Assembly: GCF_004353925.1 (NCBI RefSeq)
Contig: NZ_SMOK01000047.1
Location: 310,001 to 374,000 of the forward strand
Direction of reading: 5' to 3'
From: Pseudomonas sp. H9
Lineage (GTDB): Bacteria > Pseudomonadota > Gammaproteobacteria > Pseudomonadales > Pseudomonadaceae
DNA length: 64,000 bases
Part shown: one piece after another, positions 17,588 through 26,402 of the stretch
How positions within the stretch are numbered: the first letter of the stretch is position 1
How the letters are laid out: every line of letters starts with the position of its first letter
The notes under the pieces: model-generated
The model's input: only the letters and a program-made list of their open reading frames with translations
The model's database searches: none
What the model was told of the DNA's origin: nothing
Program-made: the position numbers and the translations under genes

Positions 17588-18037
17588 TCAGCCGGCGCGA
17601 AAAATCAGATAGTCTTCCCAGTCGTCTTCGTCGACGCTGTTCTCGCTCAACATGCGCCCGGACTGGGAAATACGCTGTTTGTGTACCTGTTTGCGGTCGC
17701 CACACACCAAATGGTGCCAGTCAGGCAGATCCTTGCCTTCGCTGATCAGGCGGTAACCGCAGGTGGTCGGCAGCCATTTGAACTGATCCGCCTTGCCCGG
17801 CGTCAGCTGGATGCAGTCGGGTACCACCTTGAGTCGATTCGGGTAGTCGCTGCACTGGCAGGTTTTCAGGTCCAGCAGTTTGCAGGCGATACGCGTGTAA
17901 TAGACGCTGTTGTCGTCTTCATCTTCCAGTTTTTGCAGGCAGCACAGGCCACAGCCATCGCACAGCGACTCCCATTCCTGACGGTCGAGCTGTTCGAGGG
18001 TTTTACGCTTCCAGAAGGAATCGGCGCTGGCAATCAT
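17588..18037 (-). CDS. YcgN-family cysteine cluster protein
   Basis: 149 residues starting 'MIASADSFWKRKTLEQLD'. The conserved cluster 'LCDGCGLCCLQKLED' near residues 25-40, then further Cys in 'IACKLLDLKTCQCSDYP' and 'VPDCIQLTP', match the UPF0153/YcgN family (putative zinc or iron chelating CxxCxxCC domain). The frame is open further upstream, but the ATG at 18037 gives the family start. Cytoplasmic, function unknown. In many Pseudomonas genomes it sits near rnd and ycgL, which are 2 kb away here. Confidence 0.88.
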   Translation of the reverse strand: MIASADSFWKRKTLEQLDRQEWESLCDGCGLCCLQKLEDEDDNSVYYTRIACKLLDLKTCQCSDYPNRLKVVPDCIQLTPGKADQFKWLPTTCGYRLISEGKDLPDWHHLVCGDRKQVHKQRISQSGRMLSENSVDEDDWEDYLIFRAG

Positions 18038-18192
18038 GTAACGGGTGTCCTGTTTCAAAAGAGGCGCCGCAGTGCGGCGGCGCCAGTCTAGGGCGAGTCT
18101 TGCGTCAATGCCAGACCGCTTGTCAGGGCCGACACGACACAGTAGTTTGGCCGACGATTGCTTACCCCTTTTCAACCGTTCAGGAACTCACC

Positions 18193-18786
18193 ATGAGTGC
18201 TAACCCTCGCGTTGCCGACCATGCCATCGACGATCAGTTCATCCAGCGCTGGTCGCCACGCGCCTTCACGGCCGAGCCGATCAGCGAAGCCACCCTGCTG
18301 AGTTTCCTTGAAGCCGCGCGCTGGGCGCCGTCTGCGTACAACTCGCAGCCATGGCGCTTCCTCTATGCACGCCGCGACACGCCGAACTGGGAGCGCTACC
18401 TGGGCCTGCTCAATGAGTTCAACCGCAGCTGGGCGCAACACGCCTCGGCGCTGGTGATCGTGATCTCCAAGACCACTTTCGCTGCCCCTGGTTCCAGCGA
18501 GGAAAAGCCGGCCCTGTGGCACACCTTCGACACCGGTTCTGCCTGGGGCCACCTGGCCTTGCAAGCGAGTATCAGTGGCTGGCACACCCATGGCATGGCG
18601 GGCTTCGACCAGGAACTGACACGCAAAGAGCTGAAAATTCCTGAAGGCTATGCCCTGCATGCCGTCGTCGCCGTAGGCAAACTGGGCGACAAAGCCAGCC
18701 TGGCAGAAGCCCTGCAGGCCCGTGAAGTGCCTAGCCCACGCCGTTCGCTGAGCGAACTGGCGGCTGAGGGTGACTTCACCTTGTAA
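18193..18786 (+). CDS. Nitroreductase-family flavoprotein
   Basis: 197 residues starting 'MSANPRVADHAIDDQF'. The FMN-binding features 'RWSPRAFTAEPISE' and 'ARWAPSAYNSQPWRFLYA' near the N-terminus are typical of the NAD(P)H-dependent nitroreductase family. 'GSAWGHLALQASISGWHTHGMAGFD' forms the conserved central helix. The ATG at 18193 has AGGA seven bases upstream. Likely a cytoplasmic FMN oxidoreductase acting on quinones, nitro compounds or peroxides; substrate unknown. Divergent from the YcgN gene, with which it shares a ~155-bp promoter region holding a GC-rich hairpin at 18063-18084. Confidence 0.87.
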   Translation: MSANPRVADHAIDDQFIQRWSPRAFTAEPISEATLLSFLEAARWAPSAYNSQPWRFLYARRDTPNWERYLGLLNEFNRSWAQHASALVIVISKTTFAAPGSSEEKPALWHTFDTGSAWGHLALQASISGWHTHGMAGFDQELTRKELKIPEGYALHAVVAVGKLGDKASLAEALQAREVPSPRRSLSELAAEGDFTL

Positions 18787-18792
18787 AATTGA

Positions 18793-18847
18793 TCGCGGGG
18801 CAAGCCCGCTCCCACAAAAACCTGTGGGAGCGGGCTTGCCCCGCGAT
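18793..18847. repeat. REP inverted pair between convergent genes
   Basis: Inverted REP cores separated by only ~10 bases, able to form one long hairpin, between the nitroreductase and D-2-hydroxyacid dehydrogenase stop codons. Confidence 0.9.
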
Positions 18848-18855
18848 GCTTTCAG

Positions 18856-19788
18856 CTAATAACCCCGCTGAAAGTCCACTTCCCCACGCAACCCCTGCCC
18901 CGTCTCGTACGCCCGCAGATTCTCGACAAACAGCCGTACCATCGCCGCTGGCGAAGTCGGTGCCGAACTGTGCCCGGTCAACAGTAACCCCAAGGCAGTC
19001 CAGAACGGATGGCGCGCCGGCAACGGCTCCTGACGGCAGACATCAATCACCGCTCCCGCCAAATGGCCAAGCTTCAGGGCCTCGACCAAGTCACCGTCTA
19101 CCACGGCAACACCGCGCCCAGCGTTGATAAACAACGCTTCAGGGTTGAAGCGGGCAAACAGCGCCGCATCGTACAGGTCATGCGTGGCTGGTGTATCCGG
19201 CAACAGGTTGACCACGTAATCGACTTCGCCTACCAGACGCCCCAACTCGCTGAGCGCCGCTACTTCGATAAACGGCGCCTGCTCACGGGCCTCGCTGGCG
19301 ATACCGTACAGCTTGACGCCAAACGGCAGCAGAAACTCGGCAACGCTTTGGCCGATGTCGCCGGTGCCGACAATCAACACTCGGCGCCCTTCCAGGCTAC
19401 GCCCAAGACGGCCATCCCACTTGCGCTCGACTTGGCTGACCAGACGGGCTAACACCTCGCGCTCGTGTCCGAGCATATAGGTCAGCACATACTCGGCCAT
19501 GACCTGGCCGAAGATGCCGACCGCACGGGTCAGCCGGTAGTCACGCTGCAAGCCTTTAGCCAGCAGCGGGGTGATTCCGGCCCAGGTCGATTGCAGCCAT
19601 TGTGGCTGGTGACCTTGGCGCAACAAAGTTGCCAGCAAATCGGGCTGGCCCAGCCACACCGGACATTGAGCCGCCTGATCAGCCAGCTCGGCCGAATCTC
19701 CACTGGTAAGCACTTCCAGGTCCGGGGCGGCCTCGCGCAGCAGGCGAGCGTAAAGAGCATGATCCTGTTCAGCGATCAAAACACGCAT
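18856..19788 (-). CDS. D-2-hydroxyacid dehydrogenase
   Basis: 310 residues starting 'MRVLIAEQDHALYARLL'. The Rossmann motif 'LIVGTGDIGQSVAEFLLPFG' lies in the middle, and the catalytic set is visible: Arg in 'INAGRGVAVVD', Glu in 'CRQEPLPARHPFW' and His in 'LTGHSSAPTSP'. The overall pattern resembles GhrA-type glyoxylate/hydroxypyruvate reductases. NAD(P)H-dependent, cytoplasmic. It lies 78 bases downstream of ycgL on the same strand, possibly the tail of the rnd-ycgL transcript. Exact substrate not determinable. Confidence 0.88.
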   Translation of the reverse strand: MRVLIAEQDHALYARLLREAAPDLEVLTSGDSAELADQAAQCPVWLGQPDLLATLLRQGHQPQWLQSTWAGITPLLAKGLQRDYRLTRAVGIFGQVMAEYVLTYMLGHEREVLARLVSQVERKWDGRLGRSLEGRRVLIVGTGDIGQSVAEFLLPFGVKLYGIASEAREQAPFIEVAALSELGRLVGEVDYVVNLLPDTPATHDLYDAALFARFNPEALFINAGRGVAVVDGDLVEALKLGHLAGAVIDVCRQEPLPARHPFWTALGLLLTGHSSAPTSPAAMVRLFVENLRAYETGQGLRGEVDFQRGY

Positions 19789-19866
19789 GTTGTTTACAAC
19801 CTTGGCAGAAACACTGAAGGCCGCCAGAGGCAAAGCCCTGACGGTATCACAGCAAGCAGGCCGGGC

Positions 19867-20160
19867 TTAGACCGGGTCGTTGCGACGCAGCAGCTCTTCG
19901 GGCAGGTGCTCGATGTACTCGTCCTCGGCTGGCGGCATTTGCAGGTGGTAACCCTGCTGCTCAAGGTTTTCCAGCACCTTGGTGATGTCTTCACGGGCCA
20001 GTTGGCGCTCAGGGGTGAGGACCAGATCAAAGGCATGCACGGGCTTGCCGAAAAATGGCAGCAACCCTTCTGGTACGCGCTCCAGGCCGTCAGCCTTGAG
20101 CACGTAAAGGTACATTTCGTTCTTGCGGGGGCTCTTATAGATCGAGCAGATGCGTTTCAT
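19867..20160 (-). CDS. ycgL: YcgL domain protein
   Basis: 97 residues starting 'MKRICSIYKSPRKNEMYLYV', the invariant YcgL opening, and containing 'GLLPFFGKPVHAFDLVLTPE' and 'LEQQGYHLQMPPAEDEYI'. The YcgL fold is small alpha/beta; its biochemical role is unknown. The ATG overlaps the stop of rnd by 4 bases, so it is translated coupled to RNase D. This rnd-ycgL pairing is conserved in gammaproteobacteria and hints at an RNA-related job. Confidence 0.92.
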   Translation of the reverse strand: MKRICSIYKSPRKNEMYLYVLKADGLERVPEGLLPFFGKPVHAFDLVLTPERQLAREDITKVLENLEQQGYHLQMPPAEDEYIEHLPEELLRRNDPV

Positions 20161-21290
20161 TGCGGTTCTCCAGCGCTGTCCAGGCAGTCGAGCAGCGCTT
20201 GCCCCATACGTTCACGGCGCCAGCCGCGCAACGAATCGGGTAGTTGATAAGGCCCAGAGGGATAACCACTCTTGAGCAGCGACTCAAGGATCTTCTTGCG
20301 CAGCATCAGCTCAGGCGCAATGCCCAGGCGCTCGGCCTCGGCTTGACCAATGGCACGCAGTTGTTTGAGCACAGCCGAGGCTTCAATCGGCAGCGGCTCG
20401 GGCACAGCCGGTGGCCATTGTGCTGGTGGCAGACTGGCGGCCTGCTTGATCAGTTCCAACAGGAACTCACCGTCCTGACGAATGGTACGCGGGTGCATGT
20501 CTTCGATTTTCGCCAGCGCTGACAAAGAGTCCGGCTGGGTTCTGGCCATCGGCCACAAGGCGTTTTCGCGCAGGATCCGGTTGCGCGGCAGGTTGCGGGA
20601 ACGGGCTTCGCGCTCACGCCAGGCGCACAATTCACGCAACACCGCCAACTGCGCACGGGAGAGCTTCCAGGCCAGCTTGGCGTCACGGTACAGCTCGTAG
20701 GGATCGGTTTCCCGACGCAACTGAGCGACCAGTTCGGCGCCATCTTCGAGCACCCAGGCGTTTTTATCGTCCGACAGTTGCGGACGCAGGCGTTCGTAAA
20801 GCTCGGCCAGGTGCACGGCATCTTCTGCCGCGTAACTGACCTGAGTTTCCGACAGTGGGCGCTGCAGCCAGTCAGAACGGGTTTCACCCTTGGGCAGCTC
20901 GATACCGAGCACTTCCTGAACCAGGCGCGAATAGCCCATGGAGAAGCCCAGGTTCAGGTAGCCGGCAGCCAACTGTGTGTCGAACAGCGGCGCTGGCAAA
21001 CTACCAGTCAGGCGCGACAAGACTTCAAGGTCTTCGCTGCAGGCGTGCAGCACCTTGATCACCTGAGTGTCTTCCAGCAACTCAGCCAATGGCTGCCAGT
21101 TGCCGATGCGAAGGGGGTCGATCAGGAAAGCACGCGCTCCGTCGCCGATCTGGATCAACCCGGCAATCGGATAAAAGGTTTCAACCCGCATGAACTCGGT
21201 GTCGACGGCCACGAAGGGCAGTTGGCGCCATTGCAGGCAGTGTTCGGCCAGGCTGCTGTCGTCGCAAATCCAGTGAATATCGATGGCCAC
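20157..21290 (-). CDS. rnd: Ribonuclease D
   Basis: 377 residues with GTG start ('VAIDIHWICDDSSLAEHC'). The DEDDy exonuclease motifs are present: Exo I 'FVAVDTEFMRVETFYP', Exo II 'VLHACSEDLEVL' with 'FDTQLAAGYLNLG', and Exo III 'YAAEDAVHLAELYERL'. An HRDC domain follows ('LRELCAWREREARSRNLPRN'). It trims 3' ends of tRNA precursors and other stable RNAs. A longer open frame exists upstream, but the GTG with GGGAGAG ahead gives the family length. Coupled to ycgL. Confidence 0.93.
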   Translation of the reverse strand: MAIDIHWICDDSSLAEHCLQWRQLPFVAVDTEFMRVETFYPIAGLIQIGDGARAFLIDPLRIGNWQPLAELLEDTQVIKVLHACSEDLEVLSRLTGSLPAPLFDTQLAAGYLNLGFSMGYSRLVQEVLGIELPKGETRSDWLQRPLSETQVSYAAEDAVHLAELYERLRPQLSDDKNAWVLEDGAELVAQLRRETDPYELYRDAKLAWKLSRAQLAVLRELCAWREREARSRNLPRNRILRENALWPMARTQPDSLSALAKIEDMHPRTIRQDGEFLLELIKQAASLPPAQWPPAVPEPLPIEASAVLKQLRAIGQAEAERLGIAPELMLRKKILESLLKSGYPSGPYQLPDSLRGWRRERMGQALLDCLDSAGEPQ

Positions 21291-21385
21291 AAGGCTCTCC
21301 CACAAACAATGGCGCGCAGTATATACGGCGTAGGCCGTTGCCGGTAAATCTGTGGGAGACGCTCTCAACCACCTCGCAGCGCGGT

Positions 21386-23056
21386 TCAGGCCCGCTTTGC
21401 TAACGTCGGCCGGCAACGGGCGAACATGTCTAATTGTTGATCGTAGACCGCTGTACGCACCTGCAACAGGCCGAGCATGGAATGGAACAGGTTGTCCTGG
21501 CTCAGCGGTTTGTCACGGACCAGGTTCAAACAATCAGTGTCGACCCCGAACTCCTGGCGATAGCTGTCGGAGAACCATGCCAGCATCGGAACGTGTTTCT
21601 GTTGCTCCGGCGCCAGCATATACGGCGTGCCATGCAGGAACAGGTTGTACTCACCCAACGACTCGCCGTGGTCAGAGAGGTACAGCATGGCGGTGTCGAC
21701 CTTGTCCTGCTTGCTGCGCAGGATATCAATCAGCGAGGCCAGCACATGGTCGGTATAAACCAGGGTGTTGTCGTAGGCATTGATAATACTTTGCTCACTG
21801 CACTGGTTCAGCGCATTGCTCGGGCACACGGGGGTGAAGCGCTCATATTGCATCGGATAGCGCTTGAAGTATTCCGGGCCGTGGCTGCCCATCTGGTGCA
21901 GAACCAACACCGTGTCTTGTTGCAGGTTATCAATCATCGAGGCCAGGCCTTGCAGCAAGATCTCGTCATGACACTCGCTGTTGGTACACAGCGCCGAATC
22001 CTTTGTATTACTGACATCTTCAAATTGCACACGGTCGCAAGTGCCCTTGCAGCCTGATTGATTGTCACGCCAGTGAACACTCAAGCCCGCATGCTGCAAC
22101 ACATCCAGCAGCCCTTCCTGACTCCTGGCTTTGCTGGCCTGATAATCCTTGCGGGTGAAACCCGAGAACATGCAGGGCACCGATACTGCTGTTTCAGTGC
22201 CACAGGAGTGAACATCACTGAATGCGATCAGGCCTTGTTCTTTGCTCAATTGCGGTGTGGTGTCACGGCTGTAGCCCAACAACCCGAAGTTCTGTGCCCG
22301 GGCACTCTCGCCCACCACCAGCACGGTGAGTGACTTACGTGTGTGCTGCTGCCAGGCCGGGTCACGTTGGGCGTCTTCACCGATCTTGGTAAAGGGCTTG
22401 GCCGCAGTGCCAAGCTGTTCACCGACATAACCAATTGAGGCACCCACCACGTTACTCGGCACCAACATCAGGCGAATCTCATGGTGGTTGCGAAACAGCG
22501 AAGCCAGGCCCTGGTAATTGAGCAATGCCACCGCACCAAGTAAGGCGATACAGGCAACACTGGCAATCAATTTACCGAGTAATTCGCGGTGCCATACGCG
22601 AAAGTTAATCGGTGCCTTATAGAGCAAAAAAGACGGAACAACACCTAATAATAAAACATAGATACCCAGTTTCAGAGAGAGCAAATCACGCACTTCAGCC
22701 GGGTTAGTCTCGGCGGTATTGCGCAACATACCCACATCTATCAAAACACCGTATTGATTCATGAAGTAAGCAGCACCAGCACCGGCTACAAACAACACCA
22801 CCAATACCGGCTTGAGCACTCGACGGAACGCTACAAAGGTCAACACCAGGTTGAAGGCGCAGAAGATCAGCACAGCAAATGCCAAGCGTAGCAAAAGGCC
22901 TGAGAAACCGGGCTCGACAATGCCAGACAAGTGATTCCAAAGTACCGAGTTATACGCAACCAGCAGATACAAACTGGCAAACAACGTAACCCATTCGGCC
23001 CGCAGTGGTTTGATCTTCAAGATGATGCTCGCTTGGTAATTATTCGTTGAGCGCAC
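21386..23056 (-). CDS. eptA: Phosphoethanolamine transferase for lipid A (EptA)
   Basis: About 556 residues, inner membrane. Five N-terminal transmembrane helices (to ~residue 190) precede a periplasmic alkaline-phosphatase-fold domain. The nucleophile Thr lies in 'HSCGTETAVSVPCMFSGF'. Other metal ligands are in 'VVGESARAQNFGLLGY', 'YLSDHGESLGEYNLFLHG' and the Cys pairs of the periplasmic part. It follows the E. coli EptA sequence closely. It transfers phosphoethanolamine to lipid A phosphates and lowers polymyxin binding. The start is a GTG at 23056 with a poor ribosome site, so it is less certain. The promoter carries a ColR-like box (see 23114-23129). Confidence 0.9.
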   Translation of the reverse strand: MRSTNNYQASIILKIKPLRAEWVTLFASLYLLVAYNSVLWNHLSGIVEPGFSGLLLRLAFAVLIFCAFNLVLTFVAFRRVLKPVLVVLFVAGAGAAYFMNQYGVLIDVGMLRNTAETNPAEVRDLLSLKLGIYVLLLGVVPSFLLYKAPINFRVWHRELLGKLIASVACIALLGAVALLNYQGLASLFRNHHEIRLMLVPSNVVGASIGYVGEQLGTAAKPFTKIGEDAQRDPAWQQHTRKSLTVLVVGESARAQNFGLLGYSRDTTPQLSKEQGLIAFSDVHSCGTETAVSVPCMFSGFTRKDYQASKARSQEGLLDVLQHAGLSVHWRDNQSGCKGTCDRVQFEDVSNTKDSALCTNSECHDEILLQGLASMIDNLQQDTVLVLHQMGSHGPEYFKRYPMQYERFTPVCPSNALNQCSEQSIINAYDNTLVYTDHVLASLIDILRSKQDKVDTAMLYLSDHGESLGEYNLFLHGTPYMLAPEQQKHVPMLAWFSDSYRQEFGVDTDCLNLVRDKPLSQDNLFHSMLGLLQVRTAVYDQQLDMFARCRPTLAKRA

Positions 23057-23091
23057 CGTTGCGGCACACTTCTTTTACCCAGCGAACGTTA

Positions 23092-23097
23092 ATTAGA
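23092..23097 (-). promoter_or_regulatory. Candidate -10 element of eptA
   Basis: TCTAAT on the minus strand, 35 bases before the eptA GTG. The hexamer 17 bases upstream (TTTTCA, 23115-23120) is a poor -35 and lies inside the ColR-like box, as expected of an activator-dependent promoter. Confidence 0.45.
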
Positions 23098-23113
23098 CTT
23101 GCATCAATTTTTT

Positions 23114-23129
23114 GTGAAAAAGACGCCAA
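23114..23129 (-). promoter_or_regulatory. ColR-like operator in front of eptA
   Basis: The minus strand reads TTGGCGTCTTTTTCAC. As I remember it, the ColR consensus of P. putida is YYNASNNYTTTTTCAC; this site matches at all defined positions but one (G for A at position 4). It overlaps the predicted -35 of eptA. A second, inverted near-match on the plus strand lies at 23158-23173 (attacatttttttcac, one mismatch at position 1). Known biology: ColRS induces phosphoethanolamine transferases in response to zinc and other metals. Confidence 0.5.
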
Positions 23130-23192
23130 CATTTAGTGGGCTGACGCCTATTTCTTCATTACATTTTTTTCACATTAGTTATGCCTACAACA

Positions 23193-23558
23193 CTAACCAG
23201 GCAAGTGCAGTTTCGAATAAGCATCCCGATCAATATCCAGCACCTCGACACACAGCTGAATATCCACCCCCGCTGTGCCTGGAACCTCCTCGTTGAGCAC
23301 CGCCAACAGGCTGGCCGACAATTGCCGCTTCACTTCAGGAGAACGGCCACTGAGGATCGCCAGTTTGATATGGGCAAAAGCCCGCTCGCTCATCGCCGTG
23401 CCCACCCGGTAACTGGCCAACGCCACGGCGCGGCTTTTGATATCCAGTTCATCGGCAAATTGACCGCTGCCAACCAAGGCATGGTTCAGGCGTAACAGCA
23501 GGCGCTCGACGTTCAGTGCAGGCAGGTTTTCACTGTATTCCACGTGTAGATGAGGCAT
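23193..23558 (-). CDS. 5-carboxymethyl-2-hydroxymuconate isomerase-like tautomerase
   Basis: 121 residues starting 'MPHLHVEYSENLPALNVERL', with the catalytic N-terminal Pro (residue 2) of the tautomerase superfamily. Central 'KSRAVALASYRVGTAMSERAFAHIKLAILSGRS' (read in pieces) and the C-terminal 'EVLDIDRDAYSKL' match the CHMI (HpaF) family. No other homoprotocatechuate genes are nearby, so its substrate may differ. The ATG at 23558 was chosen because the Pro must be at position 2 after Met removal. Monocistronic, end-on to the eptA promoter. Confidence 0.85.
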   Translation of the reverse strand: MPHLHVEYSENLPALNVERLLLRLNHALVGSGQFADELDIKSRAVALASYRVGTAMSERAFAHIKLAILSGRSPEVKRQLSASLLAVLNEEVPGTAGVDIQLCVEVLDIDRDAYSKLHLPG

Positions 23559-23673
23559 TGCAGGGGCCTTGGGCTCAGAAATGTTGCAACAGACTACCTC
23601 AACCACGAAACCCGACAAACACGGCTATTCTCATAGTTCACGACTTCCACCCCAAACCCCGAGAGGTGAAGAA

Positions 23674-23901
23674 ATGCCGGCCAAGCACGATCTACTCGCA
23701 GACCTGGGCATCACCAAGGATGCGTTCGACGCCAAGAAGAAATCCGACTCACGGTTGAGCGAGTTGTGTGACAAGTACAACACCATCGATGCCGAAGTAC
23801 TCAAGGCAGAATCAAGCAGTGCCAGTGATGATGAGATTACGGTGCTGCGAAAAAAACGCTTGCTGATCAAAGACGAGATTGTCGCCCACGTAAAACCCTG
23901 A
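23674..23901 (+). CDS. YdcH/DUF465-family small protein
   Basis: 75 residues, entirely helical and charged, starting 'MPAKHDLLADLGITKDAF'. The pattern 'LCDKYNTIDAEVLKAE' then 'DDEITVLRKKRLLIKDEIVAHV' matches DUF465 (YdcH), a short two-helix hairpin family of unknown function. GAGAGG precedes the ATG at 23674. Divergent from the tautomerase gene; followed by a REP pair. Confidence 0.8.
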   Translation: MPAKHDLLADLGITKDAFDAKKKSDSRLSELCDKYNTIDAEVLKAESSSASDDEITVLRKKRLLIKDEIVAHVKP

Positions 23902-23915
23902 CACCCCTGTTCTCT

Positions 23916-23984
23916 GTAGGAGCGGGCTTGCCCCGCGACACGGTTTGTCTGGCACACCGCGTCGCGGGGCAAGTCCGCTCCCAC
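23916..23984. repeat. REP inverted pair
   Basis: Inverted REP cores ~22 bases apart between the DUF465 gene and the convergent dioxygenase gene. The right copy has one substitution (aagtccgctc). Confidence 0.88.
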
Positions 23985-23990
23985 AATGGC

Positions 23991-24794
23991 TTACGACCTG
24001 GCCCAGACCACCGGGAACCAGTCTTCACGCATCCGGTCACCGGTGTTCAGGCCGATTCCCGGAAATGGCGGCGAGGTACGACCCGGTCGCTGAATGTAAC
24101 GCACGTCATCACCCATAAAGCGTGTTGAAAACGCTCGCCGACGGTTGCCACCGGTATTACCAGCCGCGCCGTGTACGGTACGGAAATCGAAGACCACCGC
24201 ATCACCCGGTTCAAGCTCAGGCGAGAGAATCTCATACTCGCCGTTCTCCACGTCTGGCATGTCCATGAACACGCTTTCACCGGAGCCGGCATCCGTCGCA
24301 CCGTAAAAATCCTTGTTACTGGCCCAACTTTTCGGCCGCACCGGCTTGGGCCAGCGATGCGAACCCAGCACCACACTCAAGGTGTTGTGGCGAGTCACCG
24401 GATCCAGCGGAATCCAGTAACTGGCCGTCTGCAAGCCATCGACACAGTAGTAAGGCAAATCCTGGTGCCAGGGCGTCGGCTTGGAGGTGCCAGGCTCCTT
24501 GACCAGAATATGTTCATGGAACACCTGCACTTCACGCGATTGCATCAGCTCACCGGCAATCGCCGCCGCCGGAGAATTGAGCACAAAGTCGGTGAATGCC
24601 GGAATACGCTGCCAGTTGCAGTAGTCTTCAAAGAAACGCCCGCCTTCCCCGCTACCGACGTTCTCGATGGCAAAGGCGCTGGGCGCGGCCAGGTTCTGTT
24701 CGAAGCCTTCGCGCAAACGCTCGATCCAATCGCTGAAAACGCCGCGTAATACGATGGCTCCATCACGTTGAAACTGTTCGATATCGGCTTTCAT
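23991..24794 (-). CDS. Phytanoyl-CoA dioxygenase (PhyH) family protein
   Basis: 267 residues starting 'MKADIEQFQRDGAIVLRGVF', the standard PhyH opening. The Fe(II) facial triad is H-x-D in 'TPWHQDLPYYCVDG' and the distal His in 'FDFRTVHGAAGNTGGNRRRAF', followed by Arg residues for 2-oxoglutarate binding. Cytoplasmic 2-oxoglutarate-dependent hydroxylase; substrate unknown. Divergent from an amino-acid permease, with a shared ~206-bp promoter region, so an amino-acid-derived substrate is possible. Confidence 0.85.
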   Translation of the reverse strand: MKADIEQFQRDGAIVLRGVFSDWIERLREGFEQNLAAPSAFAIENVGSGEGGRFFEDYCNWQRIPAFTDFVLNSPAAAIAGELMQSREVQVFHEHILVKEPGTSKPTPWHQDLPYYCVDGLQTASYWIPLDPVTRHNTLSVVLGSHRWPKPVRPKSWASNKDFYGATDAGSGESVFMDMPDVENGEYEILSPELEPGDAVVFDFRTVHGAAGNTGGNRRRAFSTRFMGDDVRYIQRPGRTSPPFPGIGLNTGDRMREDWFPVVWARS

Positions 24795-25000
24795 CGGGGG
24801 GCAGTCCTCTCTTGTTGTAGTGAACAAAAGTATTGGACGCCGGCCTTTGCCCGGTAAACGACACTTTGCCTATTCACCACTATCAGCATTCTGTATGGCC
24901 ACCCTTATTGTCAGGCCCGGCAATTGGCCGGTTAATAGCCCTGCCTGTCTCCTTCGGCGCCTTGCCACTGAACAATAAGAACAATGAGGAGTTACCTGGG

Positions 25001-26401
25001 ATGAACGATAACAACACCGTCCTGCGGCGGGGTTTGAGCACCCGTCATATCCGCTTTATGGCACTCGGTTCTGCGATTGGTACCGGGCTTTTCTATGGCT
25101 CCGCCTCGGCGATCAAACTGGCAGGGCCTTCGGTACTGCTGGCTTACTTGATTGGTGGTGCGGCCATTTACATGATGATGCGCGCCTTGGGCGAGATGGC
25201 TGTGCGCAATCCGGTATCAGGTTCCTTCGGCCAATATGCAAGTCAGTACCTGGGACGCTTTCCAGGCTTTTTAACCGGCTGGAGTTATGCCTTCTCCATG
25301 CTGGTGGTGTGCCTGGCAGACGTCACCGCCTTCGGTGTTTACATGGGCTTCTGGTTCCCAGAGACGCCACGCTGGATCTGGGTACTGGGCATCGTGTTTT
25401 TCATCGGCGCCTTGAATCTATGCAGCGTCAAAGTGTTCGGCGAGATGGAATTCTGGCTGTCGCTGCTGAAGGTTACCGCGATTGTGTCGATGATTCTGGC
25501 TGGGGCCGCCGTGCTGATGTTCGGCATCCAGTTGGGTGGCTCTGGCGAGACACTGGCCACGGTCAGCAACCTGTGGAGCAACGGTGGTTTCTTCCCCAAT
25601 GGCTTGAGCGGCATGATTGCCTCGTTCACGGTGGTGATGTTTGCCTTCGGTGGGGTCGAGATGATCGGCATCACCGCTGGTGAAGCCAAAGACCCGCAAC
25701 GCGTCATTCCGAAAGCCATCAACTCGGTGCCACTGCGCATTCTGTTGTTCTACGTGTTCACCTTGTTCGTGCTGATGTCGATCTACCCCTGGACCCGCAT
25801 CGGCAGCGAAGGCAGCCCCTTCGTGCAAATCTTCAGCGGCCTGGGCATCGAATCGGCGGCCACTTTGTTGAACATCGTGGTGATTTCGGCGGCAGTGTCG
25901 GCGATCAACAGCGATATATTCAGTGCTGGGCGCATGATGTACGGCATGGCCCAGAACGGTCAGGCACCGGCCGGTTTCTCGCGCCTGTCGCGCTTTGGCG
26001 TACCGTGGATGACCGTGGTGGTGATGGCGATCGCGCTGCTGTTCGGTGTGTTGCTCAATTACCTGGCGCCCCAGAACCTGTTCTTGATCCTCGCAGCGGT
26101 GGTGACTTTCTCGATTGTCTGGGTGTGGTTGATGATCTTGCTGTCGCAAATGGTCATGCGCCGTGGCATGAGTACTGACGAAGTGGCCAAACTGCACTTC
26201 CCAGTGCCCTTCTGGCCAGTAGGCCCTGCCTGCGCGGCACTGTTCATGCTGTTCATCTTCGGTGTGCTGGCCTGGTTCCCCGATACCCGCATGGCCCTGT
26301 ACGTTGGCATCGGTTGGTTGGTGCTGCTGTCGGTGGGCTACTGGATGTGCATTGCACGCAAAGGCAAAGCACTGCTGCCTGCAGCTGATCCGGCAAGCTG
26401 A
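25001..26401 (+). CDS. Amino-acid permease of the APC/AAT family (ProY/CycA-like)
   Basis: 466 residues with 12 hydrophobic helices, starting 'MNDNNTVLRRGLSTRHIRFM'. The AAT hallmark 'HIRFMALGSAIGTGLFYGSA' is at the N-terminus, with 'GWSYAFSMLVVCLADVTAFG' and 'FGGVEMIGITAGEAKDPQRVIP' downstream. GAGGAG precedes the ATG. It is an H+-coupled importer; proline, D-serine or glycine/alanine are candidate substrates. The stop is one base from that of the convergent LysR gene. The open frame extends upstream, but without the family N-terminus. Confidence 0.88.
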   Translation: MNDNNTVLRRGLSTRHIRFMALGSAIGTGLFYGSASAIKLAGPSVLLAYLIGGAAIYMMMRALGEMAVRNPVSGSFGQYASQYLGRFPGFLTGWSYAFSMLVVCLADVTAFGVYMGFWFPETPRWIWVLGIVFFIGALNLCSVKVFGEMEFWLSLLKVTAIVSMILAGAAVLMFGIQLGGSGETLATVSNLWSNGGFFPNGLSGMIASFTVVMFAFGGVEMIGITAGEAKDPQRVIPKAINSVPLRILLFYVFTLFVLMSIYPWTRIGSEGSPFVQIFSGLGIESAATLLNIVVISAAVSAINSDIFSAGRMMYGMAQNGQAPAGFSRLSRFGVPWMTVVVMAIALLFGVLLNYLAPQNLFLILAAVVTFSIVWVWLMILLSQMVMRRGMSTDEVAKLHFPVPFWPVGPACAALFMLFIFGVLAWFPDTRMALYVGIGWLVLLSVGYWMCIARKGKALLPAADPAS

Positions 26402-26402
26402 G

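Noticed and set aside
18063..18084. GC-rich hairpin ggcgccgc...gcggcgcc as a terminator
   Set aside because: Lies between divergent genes with no T-tract on either strand; function unclear.
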